Below are positions 9,100-17,909 of a stretch of 36,809 nt of DNA, in pieces. The DNA is from an uncultured bacterium (GTDB lineage Bacteria; Bacteroidota; Bacteroidia; Sphingobacteriales; Sphingobacteriaceae). How positions within the stretch are numbered: the first letter of the stretch is position 1; the number at the start of each line of letters is the position of its first letter. The notes under the pieces are model-generated. The model saw only the letters and a program-made list of their open reading frames with translations, had not been told where the DNA came from and made no database searches. The stretch covers positions 1 to 36,809 of the forward strand of contig CAIMAP010000021.1 in the NCBI GenBank assembly GCA_903838995.1. Direction: 5' to 3'. The translations under genes and the position numbers were made by a program.

Positions 9100-11418
9100 T
9101 TAGTTTTTAACTACTCTTGCAACTTTTTCATTTACTTTCACTAAATAAATTCCATTTGTGAAATTTGCTAAGTCAATTGTTCCGTTTGCAGAAACATTTT
9201 GTGTAGCAACTAATTTTCCTTCAATAGAATAAATTTTTGCGATGTTAATTTCATTCACGTTTAAACCTTTTATCGTAACTGTGTTTGCAGTAGGATTAGG
9301 ATAAACATTTAAGCTAACCGCGCTTGTATTATTAATACCTACAGCAGGTTTGCTGAAGTAAACGTTGTCGATATAACAAATACCTGCACCTGTTGGCGCT
9401 CCTGATAAAATAAGTTGAGCAATATGTGATTTGTTGGTCAAGTTAGTAAAGTCAGTTAAAGGAATGTTAAGACTTACCCATCCATTTTGTGTAGGTGTAA
9501 ACGTTAATTCGTGCTCTGTATCATCACCACCACCGTAACCAGCATCAGCACCAAAGTCAACTAATTTAATTCTTAAAGTAGTCATGTTTGGCGTCCATAC
9601 ATCTAAGTTGAAATGAGACATAGTAGAAGCATTGATTAAATTAGCTCCTGTAGTTTCGATACCTACAAAATCTAATGCCGAATATTTTTTTACATCATTA
9701 CCTGCCACTTGCATGTCAGTTAAAGTTGCATTCGACCAAGCAGTTCTCCAAGTATCTACACCCACATTAGTATAAGCATTACTGAACATAGAAATTACAT
9801 TAGCTGCTAATGCAGTAGGTGTAGGTGCTGCAGTAGTTGGCTCTAAAATAGTAGCTGGTTTGCTGAAATAAACATTATCGATAAATACAGTTCCTGTTCC
9901 TGCTGGATTACAAGAGAATATTAATTGAGCAATGTGACCTGTGGTAGTTAATCCAACAAAGTCTGTCAATGGAATATCAAAGCTGTTCCAACCTGCAATA
10001 ATTGGGGTAAAAGATAATTCGTGTTCTTTGTCATCACCACCACCAAAAGCAGCATCAGCACCAAAGTCCACTAATTTAATTCTGAATGTAGTCATGTTAG
10101 GTGTCCAAGCATCTACATGGAATTTAGTCATATTAGCTGCATTGATCAAGTTTGGACCAACGGTTTCAATTCCAACAAAGTTTAAATCAGTATATTTTTT
10201 TGTATCGTTACCAGCAACTTGCACATCAGTTAAAGTAGCCGCAGACCATGAAGTTCTCCAAGTATCTACACCCACATTGGTATAAGCATTACTGAACATA
10301 GAAATTACGTCAGCTGCTAATGCAGTAGGAGTAGGAGCTGCAGTAGTTGGTTCTGTTGCCACAACAGCAGGCTTATCGAAATACACATTATCAATATAAA
10401 CTGTTCCAGCAGCAGTTGGCAAGCCAGAGAAAATTAATTGTGCAATGTGTGCAGTTGTGGTTAGATTAGTAAAATCAGATAAATTAATGTCATAGCTATT
10501 CCAAGCATTTTGCGTTGGTGTAAAAACTAATTCATGGTCTTTATCATCACCACCACCGTAAGCACCATCAGCACCAAAGTCAACTAATTTAATTCTAAAA
10601 GTAGTCATGTTTGGCGTATAGGCATTCACATGGAATTTAGTCATTGCAGATGCATTGATCAAGTTTGGTCCAGTAGTTTCAATACCTACGAAATCTAAAG
10701 AAGAATATTTTTTAGTATCGTTACCTGCAATTTGAATGTCGGTTAATGTAGCGTTAGACCACGAAGTTCTCCATGTGTCAACACCTACATTGGTATAGGC
10801 ATTACTAAACATAGAAATCACATCTGCAGCAGCAGCAGTAGGAGTTGGCGCTGCAGTAGTTGGATCCGAAGAAACAGAACCAGCACCAAAAGTAATGTTG
10901 TCTACATAAGTAATGTTGTCTGTTGTTCTTGCTTGAAAGTCTGGGAAAATAATTATTTGATCATTTGTTTCGCCAACTTTAGTAGCAAAGTTAAAAGTCA
11001 ATTCTTCCCATTGGTTAATTACCGTATTCGCTACTTTAATTTCACCAGTTGATCCACCACTTGCCGTAGCAAATTTAATTCCAACATCAGAAAGTACTGA
11101 TTTGTAAACCATCATTTTAACTACACAGTTTGAAGCAGATAAAGTGAAAGTACCAATACCAGCTCCATGCGAGCTTTCGTAACCAGCCCAAGGCTGACCA
11201 GCTGCAGTAGCTGTAAATTTACAAACAGTTGCTGAACTGTTTATACCAGTTGTGCTTGGGTTTGCAACCATTGTAATAGCAGGGTTTGTTGTGCCATTTT
11301 CAAAAGTTGTCCAAGTCCATGCGTTTCCATATGCACCTGTTTCAAAGGTGATGGGCGCGTTTTGAGCAAATGCCATACTTGATAGCATCATCAAAAATAA
11401 AAAGGAGATTTTTTTCAT
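9100..11418 (-). CDS. Multi-modular secreted (putative glycan-binding) protein with three tandem repeats, T9SS cargo
   Basis: Exported protein of 772 residues with no recognisable catalytic motif. A signal peptide (1-19) precedes a jelly-roll, CBM-like domain (~20-180, with an AGYESSHGAGI region). Three near-identical ~170-residue modules follow (186-356, 357-526, 527-691), each with a Thr/Pro-rich linker PTTAAPTPT, then SMFSNAYTNVGVDTWRT, NMTTFRIKLVDFGAD, a Gly/Asp stretch GGGDDKxHEL and YIDNVYF. A T9SS type A sorting domain lies at ~698-772 (NVYPNPTANTVTI to GIYLVKV). The modules have a beta-sandwich, carbohydrate-binding character, and similar modules occur beside GH16 catalytic domains in Bacteroidota (from memory). 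It is the last gene of the operon, 36 bases after the GH16 gene. Inference: a surface-anchored or released glucan-binding protein. Confidence 0.8.
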   Translation of the reverse strand: MKKISFLFLMMLSSMAFAQNAPITFETGAYGNAWTWTTFENGTTNPAITMVANPSTTGINSSATVCKFTATAAGQPWAGYESSHGAGIGTFTLSASNCVVKMMVYKSVLSDVGIKFATASGGSTGEIKVANTVINQWEELTFNFATKVGETNDQIIIFPDFQARTTDNITYVDNITFGAGSVSSDPTTAAPTPTAAAADVISMFSNAYTNVGVDTWRTSWSNATLTDIQIAGNDTKKYSSLDFVGIETTGPNLINASAMTKFHVNAYTPNMTTFRIKLVDFGADGAYGGGDDKDHELVFTPTQNAWNSYDINLSDFTNLTTTAHIAQLIFSGLPTAAGTVYIDNVYFDKPAVVATEPTTAAPTPTALAADVISMFSNAYTNVGVDTWRTSWSAATLTDVQVAGNDTKKYTDLNFVGIETVGPNLINAANMTKFHVDAWTPNMTTFRIKLVDFGADAAFGGGDDKEHELSFTPIIAGWNSFDIPLTDFVGLTTTGHIAQLIFSCNPAGTGTVFIDNVYFSKPATILEPTTAAPTPTALAANVISMFSNAYTNVGVDTWRTAWSNATLTDMQVAGNDVKKYSALDFVGIETTGANLINASTMSHFNLDVWTPNMTTLRIKLVDFGADAGYGGGDDTEHELTFTPTQNGWVSLNIPLTDFTNLTNKSHIAQLILSGAPTGAGICYIDNVYFSKPAVGINNTSAVSLNVYPNPTANTVTIKGLNVNEINIAKIYSIEGKLVATQNVSANGTIDLANFTNGIYLVKVNEKVARVVKN
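9346..10863 (-). repeat. Three tandem ~510-bp coding repeats
   Basis: Inside the last operon gene: unit 1 is 10351-10863, unit 2 is 9841-10350 and unit 3 is 9346-9840 (shorter, running into the sorting domain). The DNA is highly similar between units; for example, the stretch for the linker and SMFSNAYTNVGVDTW recurs almost base for base near 9780, 10290 and 10800. This points to recent duplication or continuing homogenisation. Confidence 0.9.
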
Positions 11419-11454
11419 AATTGTTTTTTTTAAGTTATTCTTTGATTATTTATT

Positions 11455-12288
11455 TTAATTGGGTAAGTATTTAAAATTTTTAAGGATTATTTCGTGTGCT
11501 AAGCCGTTGTTTGGTGCGGCGCCGTTCAACAACCAAAAATTAAATCGAATTTTTGTTGAATCGCCAGGTGCCGGAATCACCATTGGATCCGAAACCCTAC
11601 TGCCCTCTATTTTAGTTCGGCTAATATTGTTTTTTGTAAACACATGGTGTGAAATTTGTTGCGTGCCAAAAATACTTTCTCCAACATAACTTTTCCAAAC
11701 AATACTGTCTGGCGTCCATTGCATAGTATAGGTACAAGTACTTGCATTGTATTTAGTTGGAATATTGGGTTTGTGCGTGCGTTCTGCATATGGCGCAGGA
11801 TTGCTAAAAATAACTGGTTGTACACTATAAGTTACTGGCAAAGTATCATTTGCATCACCCCATTTTGCAAATTCAATATCTACTTCCGAATTACCAGATT
11901 TTTGGAAAGAGTAATCATCCCAAGTAAAAAAACCAAACACTGTCATGGGGTCAAAATTTCTAATGTCTGTTTCGCAGGTTAATTGATAGGTGCCATAACC
12001 AAATCTTTTGGTACTGACAATTTCACTGCATTGCCAAAATCCATTTTTTTGTTGAATTTTTAAATGCAATTTTTGTTGATTGTCTACCCATGCAGCAGTA
12101 CTATCTCCTAAAAAACGATTAGGGCCTGGACCAACGGGTGTTATTTTGTTTTTGTAATTAAAATAAAAACCCGAAAAATACAAGTCGCCTTTTTCTTCAT
12201 AGATGTTTGCAGGCGCAGACTGTTCGCAGCCATATCCTAGCGCAACCAAAGCAAGTAAACTAAATATTTTATATTTTTTAATTAACAT
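11455..12288 (-). CDS. Glycoside hydrolase family 16 lipoprotein (endo-beta-glucanase-like)
   Basis: Protein of 277 residues with a lipoprotein-type leader ending GYGC (Cys21). The GH16 active-site signature ExDxE is present as E135-V-D137-I-E139 in NSEVDIEFAKWG: Glu135 is the expected nucleophile and Glu139 the acid/base. The upstream segments GYGTYQLTCET and FGFFTWDD fit the jelly-roll strands lining the cleft. GH16 enzymes cut beta-1,3, beta-1,4 or mixed-linkage glucans and galactans internally; the exact specificity cannot be read here. The company of GH3 and the TIM-barrel enzyme favours a beta-glucan. Its start overlaps the end of the GH3 gene by 11 bases, so translation is probably coupled. 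Location: outer membrane or periplasm, lipid-anchored. Confidence 0.88.
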   Translation of the reverse strand: MLIKKYKIFSLLALVALGYGCEQSAPANIYEEKGDLYFSGFYFNYKNKITPVGPGPNRFLGDSTAAWVDNQQKLHLKIQQKNGFWQCSEIVSTKRFGYGTYQLTCETDIRNFDPMTVFGFFTWDDYSFQKSGNSEVDIEFAKWGDANDTLPVTYSVQPVIFSNPAPYAERTHKPNIPTKYNASTCTYTMQWTPDSIVWKSYVGESIFGTQQISHHVFTKNNISRTKIEGSRVSDPMVIPAPGDSTKIRFNFWLLNGAAPNNGLAHEIILKNFKYLPN

Positions 12289-14521
12289 AAATTCTTTTGG
12301 TTTCGTTTTGTATCATTAAATCAAATTCGCCAGCTTCTGTTACTCTTTTTAATTGCTTGTTTACAAATGCCAATTCATTTTTATGAATTTGGAAAGTGAT
12401 TGTTTGTTGCTCGCCTGCTTTTAAGTTTATTTTTTTAAATGCCAATAGTTTTTTAACAGATGGTGTTATGGAAGCAACTAAATCTGCATAATAGATTTGT
12501 ACTACTTCTTTACCTTCTATTTCACTATTATTTTTTACCACTACACTTACTCCAATCGAATCGTTTTCGTTTAAAGTGATTTTAGAGACCGCCATGCCGC
12601 TATAGATAAAGTTACTATAGCTCATTCCAAAACCAAAATCAAATGCAGGGTTGTAGCCTTTGTTACTAAAATCTACATTAATATTTTCCGCATATTTACG
12701 ATCATAATGTAGCAAACTATTGGCATCGGCCGGGTAACTAAACGGTAATTTACCACTCGGGTTTGTTTCGCCACAAATAACCGATGCAATGGCTTTTCCG
12801 CCTTCGTCACCTGGTAAATAGGCATATACAATGGCATCAACTAAAGGGATAATATTTTTTAAAATTCTTGGTCTATTAAAGGTGCAAACTAAAATAATTG
12901 GTTTATTTAATTTGCTCAATGCAAATACCAAGTCTTCTTGTGCTTTTGGTAAATATAAATTATCAATATTTCCTGGTATTTCTGTCGAAGGAGTTTCTGC
13001 TAAACAAATAATAATTTTGTCTGCGTTTTTTGCTTTTGCTAAACAATCATCAATATTAATGATTTGATCAATACTACTGCCTGCAGCGAAGGCAACGCGA
13101 TTGGCGCCAGCAAATTTTTGGATAGCAGCTAGTGTGGTTAATTTATTTTTAGTATTAAAATTAGTATCGACGCCTTGCCATGTATGCGTCCAAGCGCCAT
13201 TTAAATAATTCAAACTATTGGCTCCAGGTCCGCAAACAAAAATCGATTCGTTTTTATTTTTCAGAGGAAGTGTTTGTTTATTATTTTTCAAGAGTGTAAT
13301 ACATTCGCTTGCCACTGCTAAACTTTTTGCAGCATGTTCGGATGAACCAAACAGCGGATACTTGGTTTGGGTATCTTTAGTCTCAAATAAACCTAACTCA
13401 TATTTCAAGGTTAATATTCTGCTTACCGAACTATCAATTCGAGTCATTGGAATACGGCCTTCTTTTATTAATTCAATGAGTAATTCTGTATACTGGTAAT
13501 CGTTCGGTGTCATACTCATATCTATGCCAGCCATAATGGCCATATAAACCGCTTCTTTTTTGGTGGCAGCTACATGGTGCATATCTACTAGTTTATAGAT
13601 GTCTTCCCAATCTGTAACAGCAACACCTTTAAAGCCCAATTCTTTTCTTAATAGCGTAGTTAAAATATCGTAATTCGCATGTACAGGTGTTCCGTTTATA
13701 TCGGCAGAATTGATCATGACTGTTTTGGCGCCTTGATCTATAGCTGTTTTAAAAGTAGGTAGGTAATACTCCCGCATTTCTCTTTCGGAAAGCCAAATTG
13801 GAGTTCGGTCTTTTCCACTCAATGACATGCTATAACCTAAGAAATGTTTCATGCAAGCCGCCACATGGTAAGGACTGTATTTGTTATCACCTTGCAAACC
13901 ATTAATGGCTGCTTTGCTCATGCTATTGGCTAAGCAAACATCTTCTCCAAATGTTTCAAAAAAGCGTGACCATAAGGGTTGTCTGCCTAAATCTAAAACT
14001 GGCGAAAAATTCCAAGGAATTCCAGTTGCCCTAGCTTCGTATGCTGTTACTTCGTAGCCTTGTTTTACTAAGTCGGGGTTCCAAGTTGCTGCTTGTGCAA
14101 TTTGTTGTGGAAATAAAGTGGCACCAATGGTGTAGTTGTTTCCGTGAATGGCATCAATGCCATAAATGACTGGGATCTGTAATTTTGTATTTTTCGTTTC
14201 TGCCCCGATGGCTGCAAATATTTTTTGCCAATTCTCCCGGCTAATTGTACCACTGCCGCAGCCAACATTTAAAAACGATCCAATATGGTATTGATTAATG
14301 GCTTTCTTTAATTTGGCTTGATTAATAGATTGCGGTTGTGTTAAATTGCATACATCGCCATTGGCAATCACACCTAAGTCAAGCTGCGTCATTTCTCCGG
14401 CCTTTTCTTCGATGCTCATTTTGCCAATTAAAGCGGCAATATCAATTTGTTTTTTTTGTGCAAAAACCGTTAGGTTACAAAAAATCAAAGCAAAGAATAA
14501 GGTATTTTTAATGCGATTCAT
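12278..14521 (-). CDS. Glycoside hydrolase family 3 beta-glucosidase
   Basis: Exported enzyme of 747 residues. A signal peptide (1-21) is followed by the GH3 N-terminal TIM-barrel domain with KHFLGYS (from 225) and the nucleophile Asp304 in VAVTDWEDI. The C-terminal alpha/beta domain contains the segment ending NPSGKLPFSYP, and a fibronectin-III-like domain covers the last ~100 residues. Length and domain order are those of standard beta-glucosidases of the BglX type. It should release glucose from oligosaccharides made by the GH16 and TIM-barrel enzymes, probably in the periplasm. It lies one base after the preceding lipoprotein gene in the operon. Confidence 0.93.
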   Translation of the reverse strand: MNRIKNTLFFALIFCNLTVFAQKKQIDIAALIGKMSIEEKAGEMTQLDLGVIANGDVCNLTQPQSINQAKLKKAINQYHIGSFLNVGCGSGTISRENWQKIFAAIGAETKNTKLQIPVIYGIDAIHGNNYTIGATLFPQQIAQAATWNPDLVKQGYEVTAYEARATGIPWNFSPVLDLGRQPLWSRFFETFGEDVCLANSMSKAAINGLQGDNKYSPYHVAACMKHFLGYSMSLSGKDRTPIWLSEREMREYYLPTFKTAIDQGAKTVMINSADINGTPVHANYDILTTLLRKELGFKGVAVTDWEDIYKLVDMHHVAATKKEAVYMAIMAGIDMSMTPNDYQYTELLIELIKEGRIPMTRIDSSVSRILTLKYELGLFETKDTQTKYPLFGSSEHAAKSLAVASECITLLKNNKQTLPLKNKNESIFVCGPGANSLNYLNGAWTHTWQGVDTNFNTKNKLTTLAAIQKFAGANRVAFAAGSSIDQIINIDDCLAKAKNADKIIICLAETPSTEIPGNIDNLYLPKAQEDLVFALSKLNKPIILVCTFNRPRILKNIIPLVDAIVYAYLPGDEGGKAIASVICGETNPSGKLPFSYPADANSLLHYDRKYAENINVDFSNKGYNPAFDFGFGMSYSNFIYSGMAVSKITLNENDSIGVSVVVKNNSEIEGKEVVQIYYADLVASITPSVKKLLAFKKINLKAGEQQTITFQIHKNELAFVNKQLKRVTEAGEFDLMIQNETKRIYVN

Positions 14522-14522
14522 T

Positions 14523-15164
14523 TTACAATCTCACAATTTTAATATCATCTAAATATATTTCTCCATCACCTTCTAGCTGAATGATAAATTGCTTTACTTT
14601 TTCAAGGTCGAAGTTTTTAGATTTAAAATCAAATTTTTTCAAAGGAATACTAACTGTTGTCCAGTTTTCTGAATTAAATTCGCCAGATGCTTGGCTCATT
14701 TGAAAACCAACATAACTTTGCACACCCGAGTAATCTTCGAAAGCAAAAGCAACTGGAAAATTTTTAAAGTTTCCATTCACCGATTTTACTTTCATTTGCA
14801 CTGCGCAGTCTTCACTTACATCTAGCATATCTTTAGCCATCCAGCTATTCCAGCCAAATCCAATACCAATCCATTTGCAGCCACCAGCAATTTTATCCCA
14901 CTTTACTTTTAAGCCAGCCTTCCCATTATATACATAATTTCGTTCTGTACTTAAACTTACACAATTCCGTTCGGGCGAAACCCAAACACTATTATCGTAA
15001 TCATCTTTAAAAATATGAACCGCTTTGAAACCGTTAATTTCTTCTGTATTAATTTGAGCGTTTAGGTCGTATAAAGATTTTTCTTGCACTTGAACCATGG
15101 TGCTACAAGCACTCATTGTAAGTGTGAGTAAAACGAAACTAGCTATGTAAATTATTTTGTTCAT
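14523..15164 (-). CDS. Lipoprotein with beta-sandwich, CBM-like domain
   Basis: Protein of 213 residues with a clear lipobox (TMSAC, Cys20). The mature part is one predicted beta-sandwich domain with KAGLKVKWDK, an aromatic-rich IGIGFGWNSW stretch, and a terminal GEIYLDDIKIV strand. This pattern is shared by CBM11/CIA30-like and other galactose-binding-fold domains. There are no catalytic residues. Its start codon overlaps the stop of the upstream lipoprotein gene by one base, and its stop is one base from the GH3 start. Inference: a glucan-binding lipoprotein that feeds the neighbouring enzymes. I do not recognise a named family with certainty. Confidence 0.72.
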   Translation of the reverse strand: MNKIIYIASFVLLTLTMSACSTMVQVQEKSLYDLNAQINTEEINGFKAVHIFKDDYDNSVWVSPERNCVSLSTERNYVYNGKAGLKVKWDKIAGGCKWIGIGFGWNSWMAKDMLDVSEDCAVQMKVKSVNGNFKNFPVAFAFEDYSGVQSYVGFQMSQASGEFNSENWTTVSIPLKKFDFKSKNFDLEKVKQFIIQLEGDGEIYLDDIKIVRL

Positions 15165-16177
15165 TAAAGGTCTAGCGCTTTATTTTGGGTAAAAGAAATT
15201 AAATCAATTTTACACCTAGCAAAACCCAAATTAGGATCTGCTAATTGCAAGAAAGATATTTTGCCTATTTTATCAGGGTTATGTTGTTTATTACCATTAG
15301 GACTTGCAGGATTTCCATTTACCAAGGTTACGATATCTGCGTATTTTACCGAAACTAATCTCCATCCAATCCAATTTACATCTATGCTGTAATCGTATTC
15401 GTCTTCTTTTGCTGCATCAAAAACACCATCACTATTTTCATCTTCTTTAAATTGAAACAAGGCTTTGGTCATGTTTGTTTTTGGATCTGGATCACCATAA
15501 ATCAAAACGTTAAAATATTCCGCCTCTGGGTTGTTGCTCAAAGGGAAAGTGACATTGTTATTATAAGCATTGGCATTGAAATCGACTAAGCCTATTAACC
15601 AATCCCAATTTACAGTACCACCCATGTTTAAGTATTTTGTACCTTCTGGCGCAAAATTATCTGCTTTAACCAGGCATTCCATGCTTGCGCCAGATTGAAA
15701 AAACTTGGTCCATTTTGGATCTAAGCCATTTTCAAAATTGGCAATCATTCTTGCACCAGTAGGAAGTAGTTTAGTTTTTGATATACTAATAGTAGTGCTT
15801 GCGCTATCGTTTTCGCTAGCGATTAAAAGCGTTGCAGTGCAATTCTCCGTTTTAAATAAAGGGAATAAAGTAGTCGATCCATTCCAAGTGGCATTGCTAG
15901 CATCTATTACTTTACTTTCGCCGCTAATAATTTTTGTTGCTTTTGAAATAGAACCTTTGATGGTAATTTTCCAAGAAACTATTTTATTAAAGCGAGCTGA
16001 AAAAATAGCGTTGCTATTTTCAAAATCTGCCGTTGCTTTATCAACCTTAAATGATTCGATAATCGCAAACTTGCTATTAATTTCATTGATACTTGGTCCG
16101 TCGAAAGTATTTTCTTTCCTGCATGCGCTCAGTCCAATGCTCACTAAGCCAACGAATAATAATAATGTCTTTTTCAT
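15164..16177 (-). CDS. Putative surface glycan-binding lipoprotein
   Basis: Protein of 337 residues with lipobox LSAC (Cys19), followed by RKEN; a charged Lys-Glu patch just after the Cys resembles the surface-export signal described for Bacteroidota lipoproteins. Residues ~35-140 form an Ig/PKD-like beta domain. Residues ~145-337 form a second beta-sandwich with several Trp (NWDWLIGLVDF, VNWIGWRLVSV) and a calcium-loop-like DENSDGVFD. The architecture, an Ig-like spacer and a C-terminal aromatic binding domain, is that of SGBP-type proteins in glycan utilisation loci. It sits between the barrel genes and the second lipoprotein in a tightly packed operon. The glycan-binding function is inferred; the specific family was not recognised. 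Confidence 0.72.
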   Translation of the reverse strand: MKKTLLLFVGLVSIGLSACRKENTFDGPSINEINSKFAIIESFKVDKATADFENSNAIFSARFNKIVSWKITIKGSISKATKIISGESKVIDASNATWNGSTTLFPLFKTENCTATLLIASENDSASTTISISKTKLLPTGARMIANFENGLDPKWTKFFQSGASMECLVKADNFAPEGTKYLNMGGTVNWDWLIGLVDFNANAYNNNVTFPLSNNPEAEYFNVLIYGDPDPKTNMTKALFQFKEDENSDGVFDAAKEDEYDYSIDVNWIGWRLVSVKYADIVTLVNGNPASPNGNKQHNPDKIGKISFLQLADPNLGFARCKIDLISFTQNKALDL

Positions 16178-16178
16178 A

Positions 16179-17906
16179 TTATAATAGAATATTATAGATT
16201 AATCCAAATTGATTGATTTTAAAATCAGCCATAGCTTTATTGTTGATGGTCGACCGATCTTGATAACTGCTTTGTTGTAATAAGGCACATAAATAAGCTT
16301 TAGGGCTAAAATTAATTCGCAAACCCACTGCCGCTATTTGTTGGCTAAGGTTATAATTGCTATTCCTGAAATAAGTGACTTCCGAATATTCGTTTCTTTC
16401 GGTAATAAAACTATTTCCATTATTTTGTTGTTGCACAAAACCCGCTAACAATTCAAGGTCAGGAATAATTTCATAGTTCATGCCCAAGCTTACTTGCAGG
16501 TTTTTATAATCAATATTTTCAGTGGCATAAATACTATTTCTAGTGGTTTGTTGTAAACGCAATCCTAATTGAACTTCGAATTTATTAGCTAATCCGATGA
16601 GTGTATGGAATGGAATTTTGCTATTTAACTTTACTTGGCTAAAAGCTTTCAATGCATCCGAACCTTGACCTCTAATTTCGTTTAATCGATATACTTCTGC
16701 TTGAATATGGATATTGTTTTTGCTTTGGAATTGTAATTTACCATAAGCACCTACTCTATTAAAAGTAGCTAAACCATAAGGTAGAATATCATTAAAAACT
16801 TCGTTCTCCGCAGCAAGCGAGGTGCTGATCGTTCTATTGTAAATATTTTCATTACCAATCATATCAATTAAAGTGATAGGTCTTAATTGTTGATTGTTGG
16901 TAAAGCGATTGAAAAACAATGTTGGTGCATTGTAGTTCACATCTTTGCTTTGCGCTCCAATACTTCTAAAATCTGGGCCTACATTTAAGTAGCCAACACT
17001 AATATTGGTATGAAAATATGCTAAATAAAGTTTAGCATAGGCATTCACGAAATAATCATTTAATACAGGTGCCAAAGTATCTGCCGAATAATTCCAATTG
17101 CTAATACCCGCTTCGCCAGCAAGTTTCAGGGTGTTTTGTGCAATGGCATGATTGATAGACCAATCAAAAGTATGTATGGTATTACTGAATAAATTATTAT
17201 TAGCGGTAGTTGCTTTTAAATCGAAGGTAGAATTGTAGGTATATCCAAAACGGAATTGATTGCTTTGAACAATATTGATATTTCCGCCAGTCATCAATCG
17301 CTCGTTTACATTCGCAAAATTGGTGGCATTTAATCGAGTAACAAAACCATTGAAATTAATTTCTTTTAAGAATTTGGAAAAGCTTAAACCAAAATCAACA
17401 TTGGCACCTTGCATTCTCCAAGTATTATTTTGATAAAATTGTTCGTAAGAAACTATATTTTGTTGCAATTTAAAAACGCTCGGCATGGAATCTAATTGAT
17501 CTGCATGCTGATTGTATAAAGTGAATGGGCTTTGTCTTAAATTTAAATCACCAATTTGGTATCTCAAAGCATTACCAACAACTCCTTTCACCCAAAGCTG
17601 TCTTACATCAAATTGCACACCCGAACCCCAAAAACCACCGTAATTATTTTTAATACGGAACATGCCCATAATTTCGGTTTGTTTATTCGGTTGAATATTG
17701 AAGCCTAAATCGAGTAGCGTATAACCACCATAGTTATTTTTAGCCGTTGTGGTATCTGCAAGCGTATCGCTCACGCTCAGGGCATTGCTAAATACAGAAG
17801 ACCTAGCGCCGCCTATAAAACTAAGCTTCCTTGCTTTTTGTGCATATCCTTGTAAACTTGCTAAAGCAAGTGCAAAGAAAAATATCGTTTTTTTGTTCAT
17901 CATCAT
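16179..17906 (-). CDS. Outer-membrane beta-barrel protein of unknown family (575 aa)
   Basis: Signal peptide ending GYAQ (~residue 22). The rest is an alternating polar/hydrophobic pattern with many Asn, Gln, Tyr and Phe and repeated short strands with aromatic ends (for example YGKLQFQSKNNIHIQAEVYR and LQVSLGMNYEIIPDLELLAGF), ending in FGLIYNILL. This is the look of a transmembrane beta-barrel of roughly 20 or more strands. No TonB box, carboxypeptidase-like N-terminal domain or plug domain was seen, so it is not a SusC. It lies three bases after the other barrel gene and one base before the SGBP-like lipoprotein gene. Inference: outer-membrane porin or scaffold for the glucan machinery. Confidence 0.72.
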   Translation of the reverse strand: MMMNKKTIFFFALALASLQGYAQKARKLSFIGGARSSVFSNALSVSDTLADTTTAKNNYGGYTLLDLGFNIQPNKQTEIMGMFRIKNNYGGFWGSGVQFDVRQLWVKGVVGNALRYQIGDLNLRQSPFTLYNQHADQLDSMPSVFKLQQNIVSYEQFYQNNTWRMQGANVDFGLSFSKFLKEINFNGFVTRLNATNFANVNERLMTGGNINIVQSNQFRFGYTYNSTFDLKATTANNNLFSNTIHTFDWSINHAIAQNTLKLAGEAGISNWNYSADTLAPVLNDYFVNAYAKLYLAYFHTNISVGYLNVGPDFRSIGAQSKDVNYNAPTLFFNRFTNNQQLRPITLIDMIGNENIYNRTISTSLAAENEVFNDILPYGLATFNRVGAYGKLQFQSKNNIHIQAEVYRLNEIRGQGSDALKAFSQVKLNSKIPFHTLIGLANKFEVQLGLRLQQTTRNSIYATENIDYKNLQVSLGMNYEIIPDLELLAGFVQQQNNGNSFITERNEYSEVTYFRNSNYNLSQQIAAVGLRINFSPKAYLCALLQQSSYQDRSTINNKAMADFKINQFGLIYNILL

Positions 17907-17909
17907 TTT

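Noticed and set aside
9346-10863. Tandem repeats as CRISPR or a mobile element
   Set aside because: The units are ~510-bp in-frame protein modules with no spacers, terminal inverted repeats or transposase.
11459-14552. Plus-strand open frames inside the GH16 and GH3 genes
   Set aside because: They are short, lack family resemblance and lie wholly within well-supported minus-strand genes; likewise the other overlapping short frames across the window.
15164-16177. SGBP-like lipoprotein as SusD
   Set aside because: It is predicted to be beta-sandwich, whereas SusD is an alpha-helical TPR-type protein of about 500 residues.
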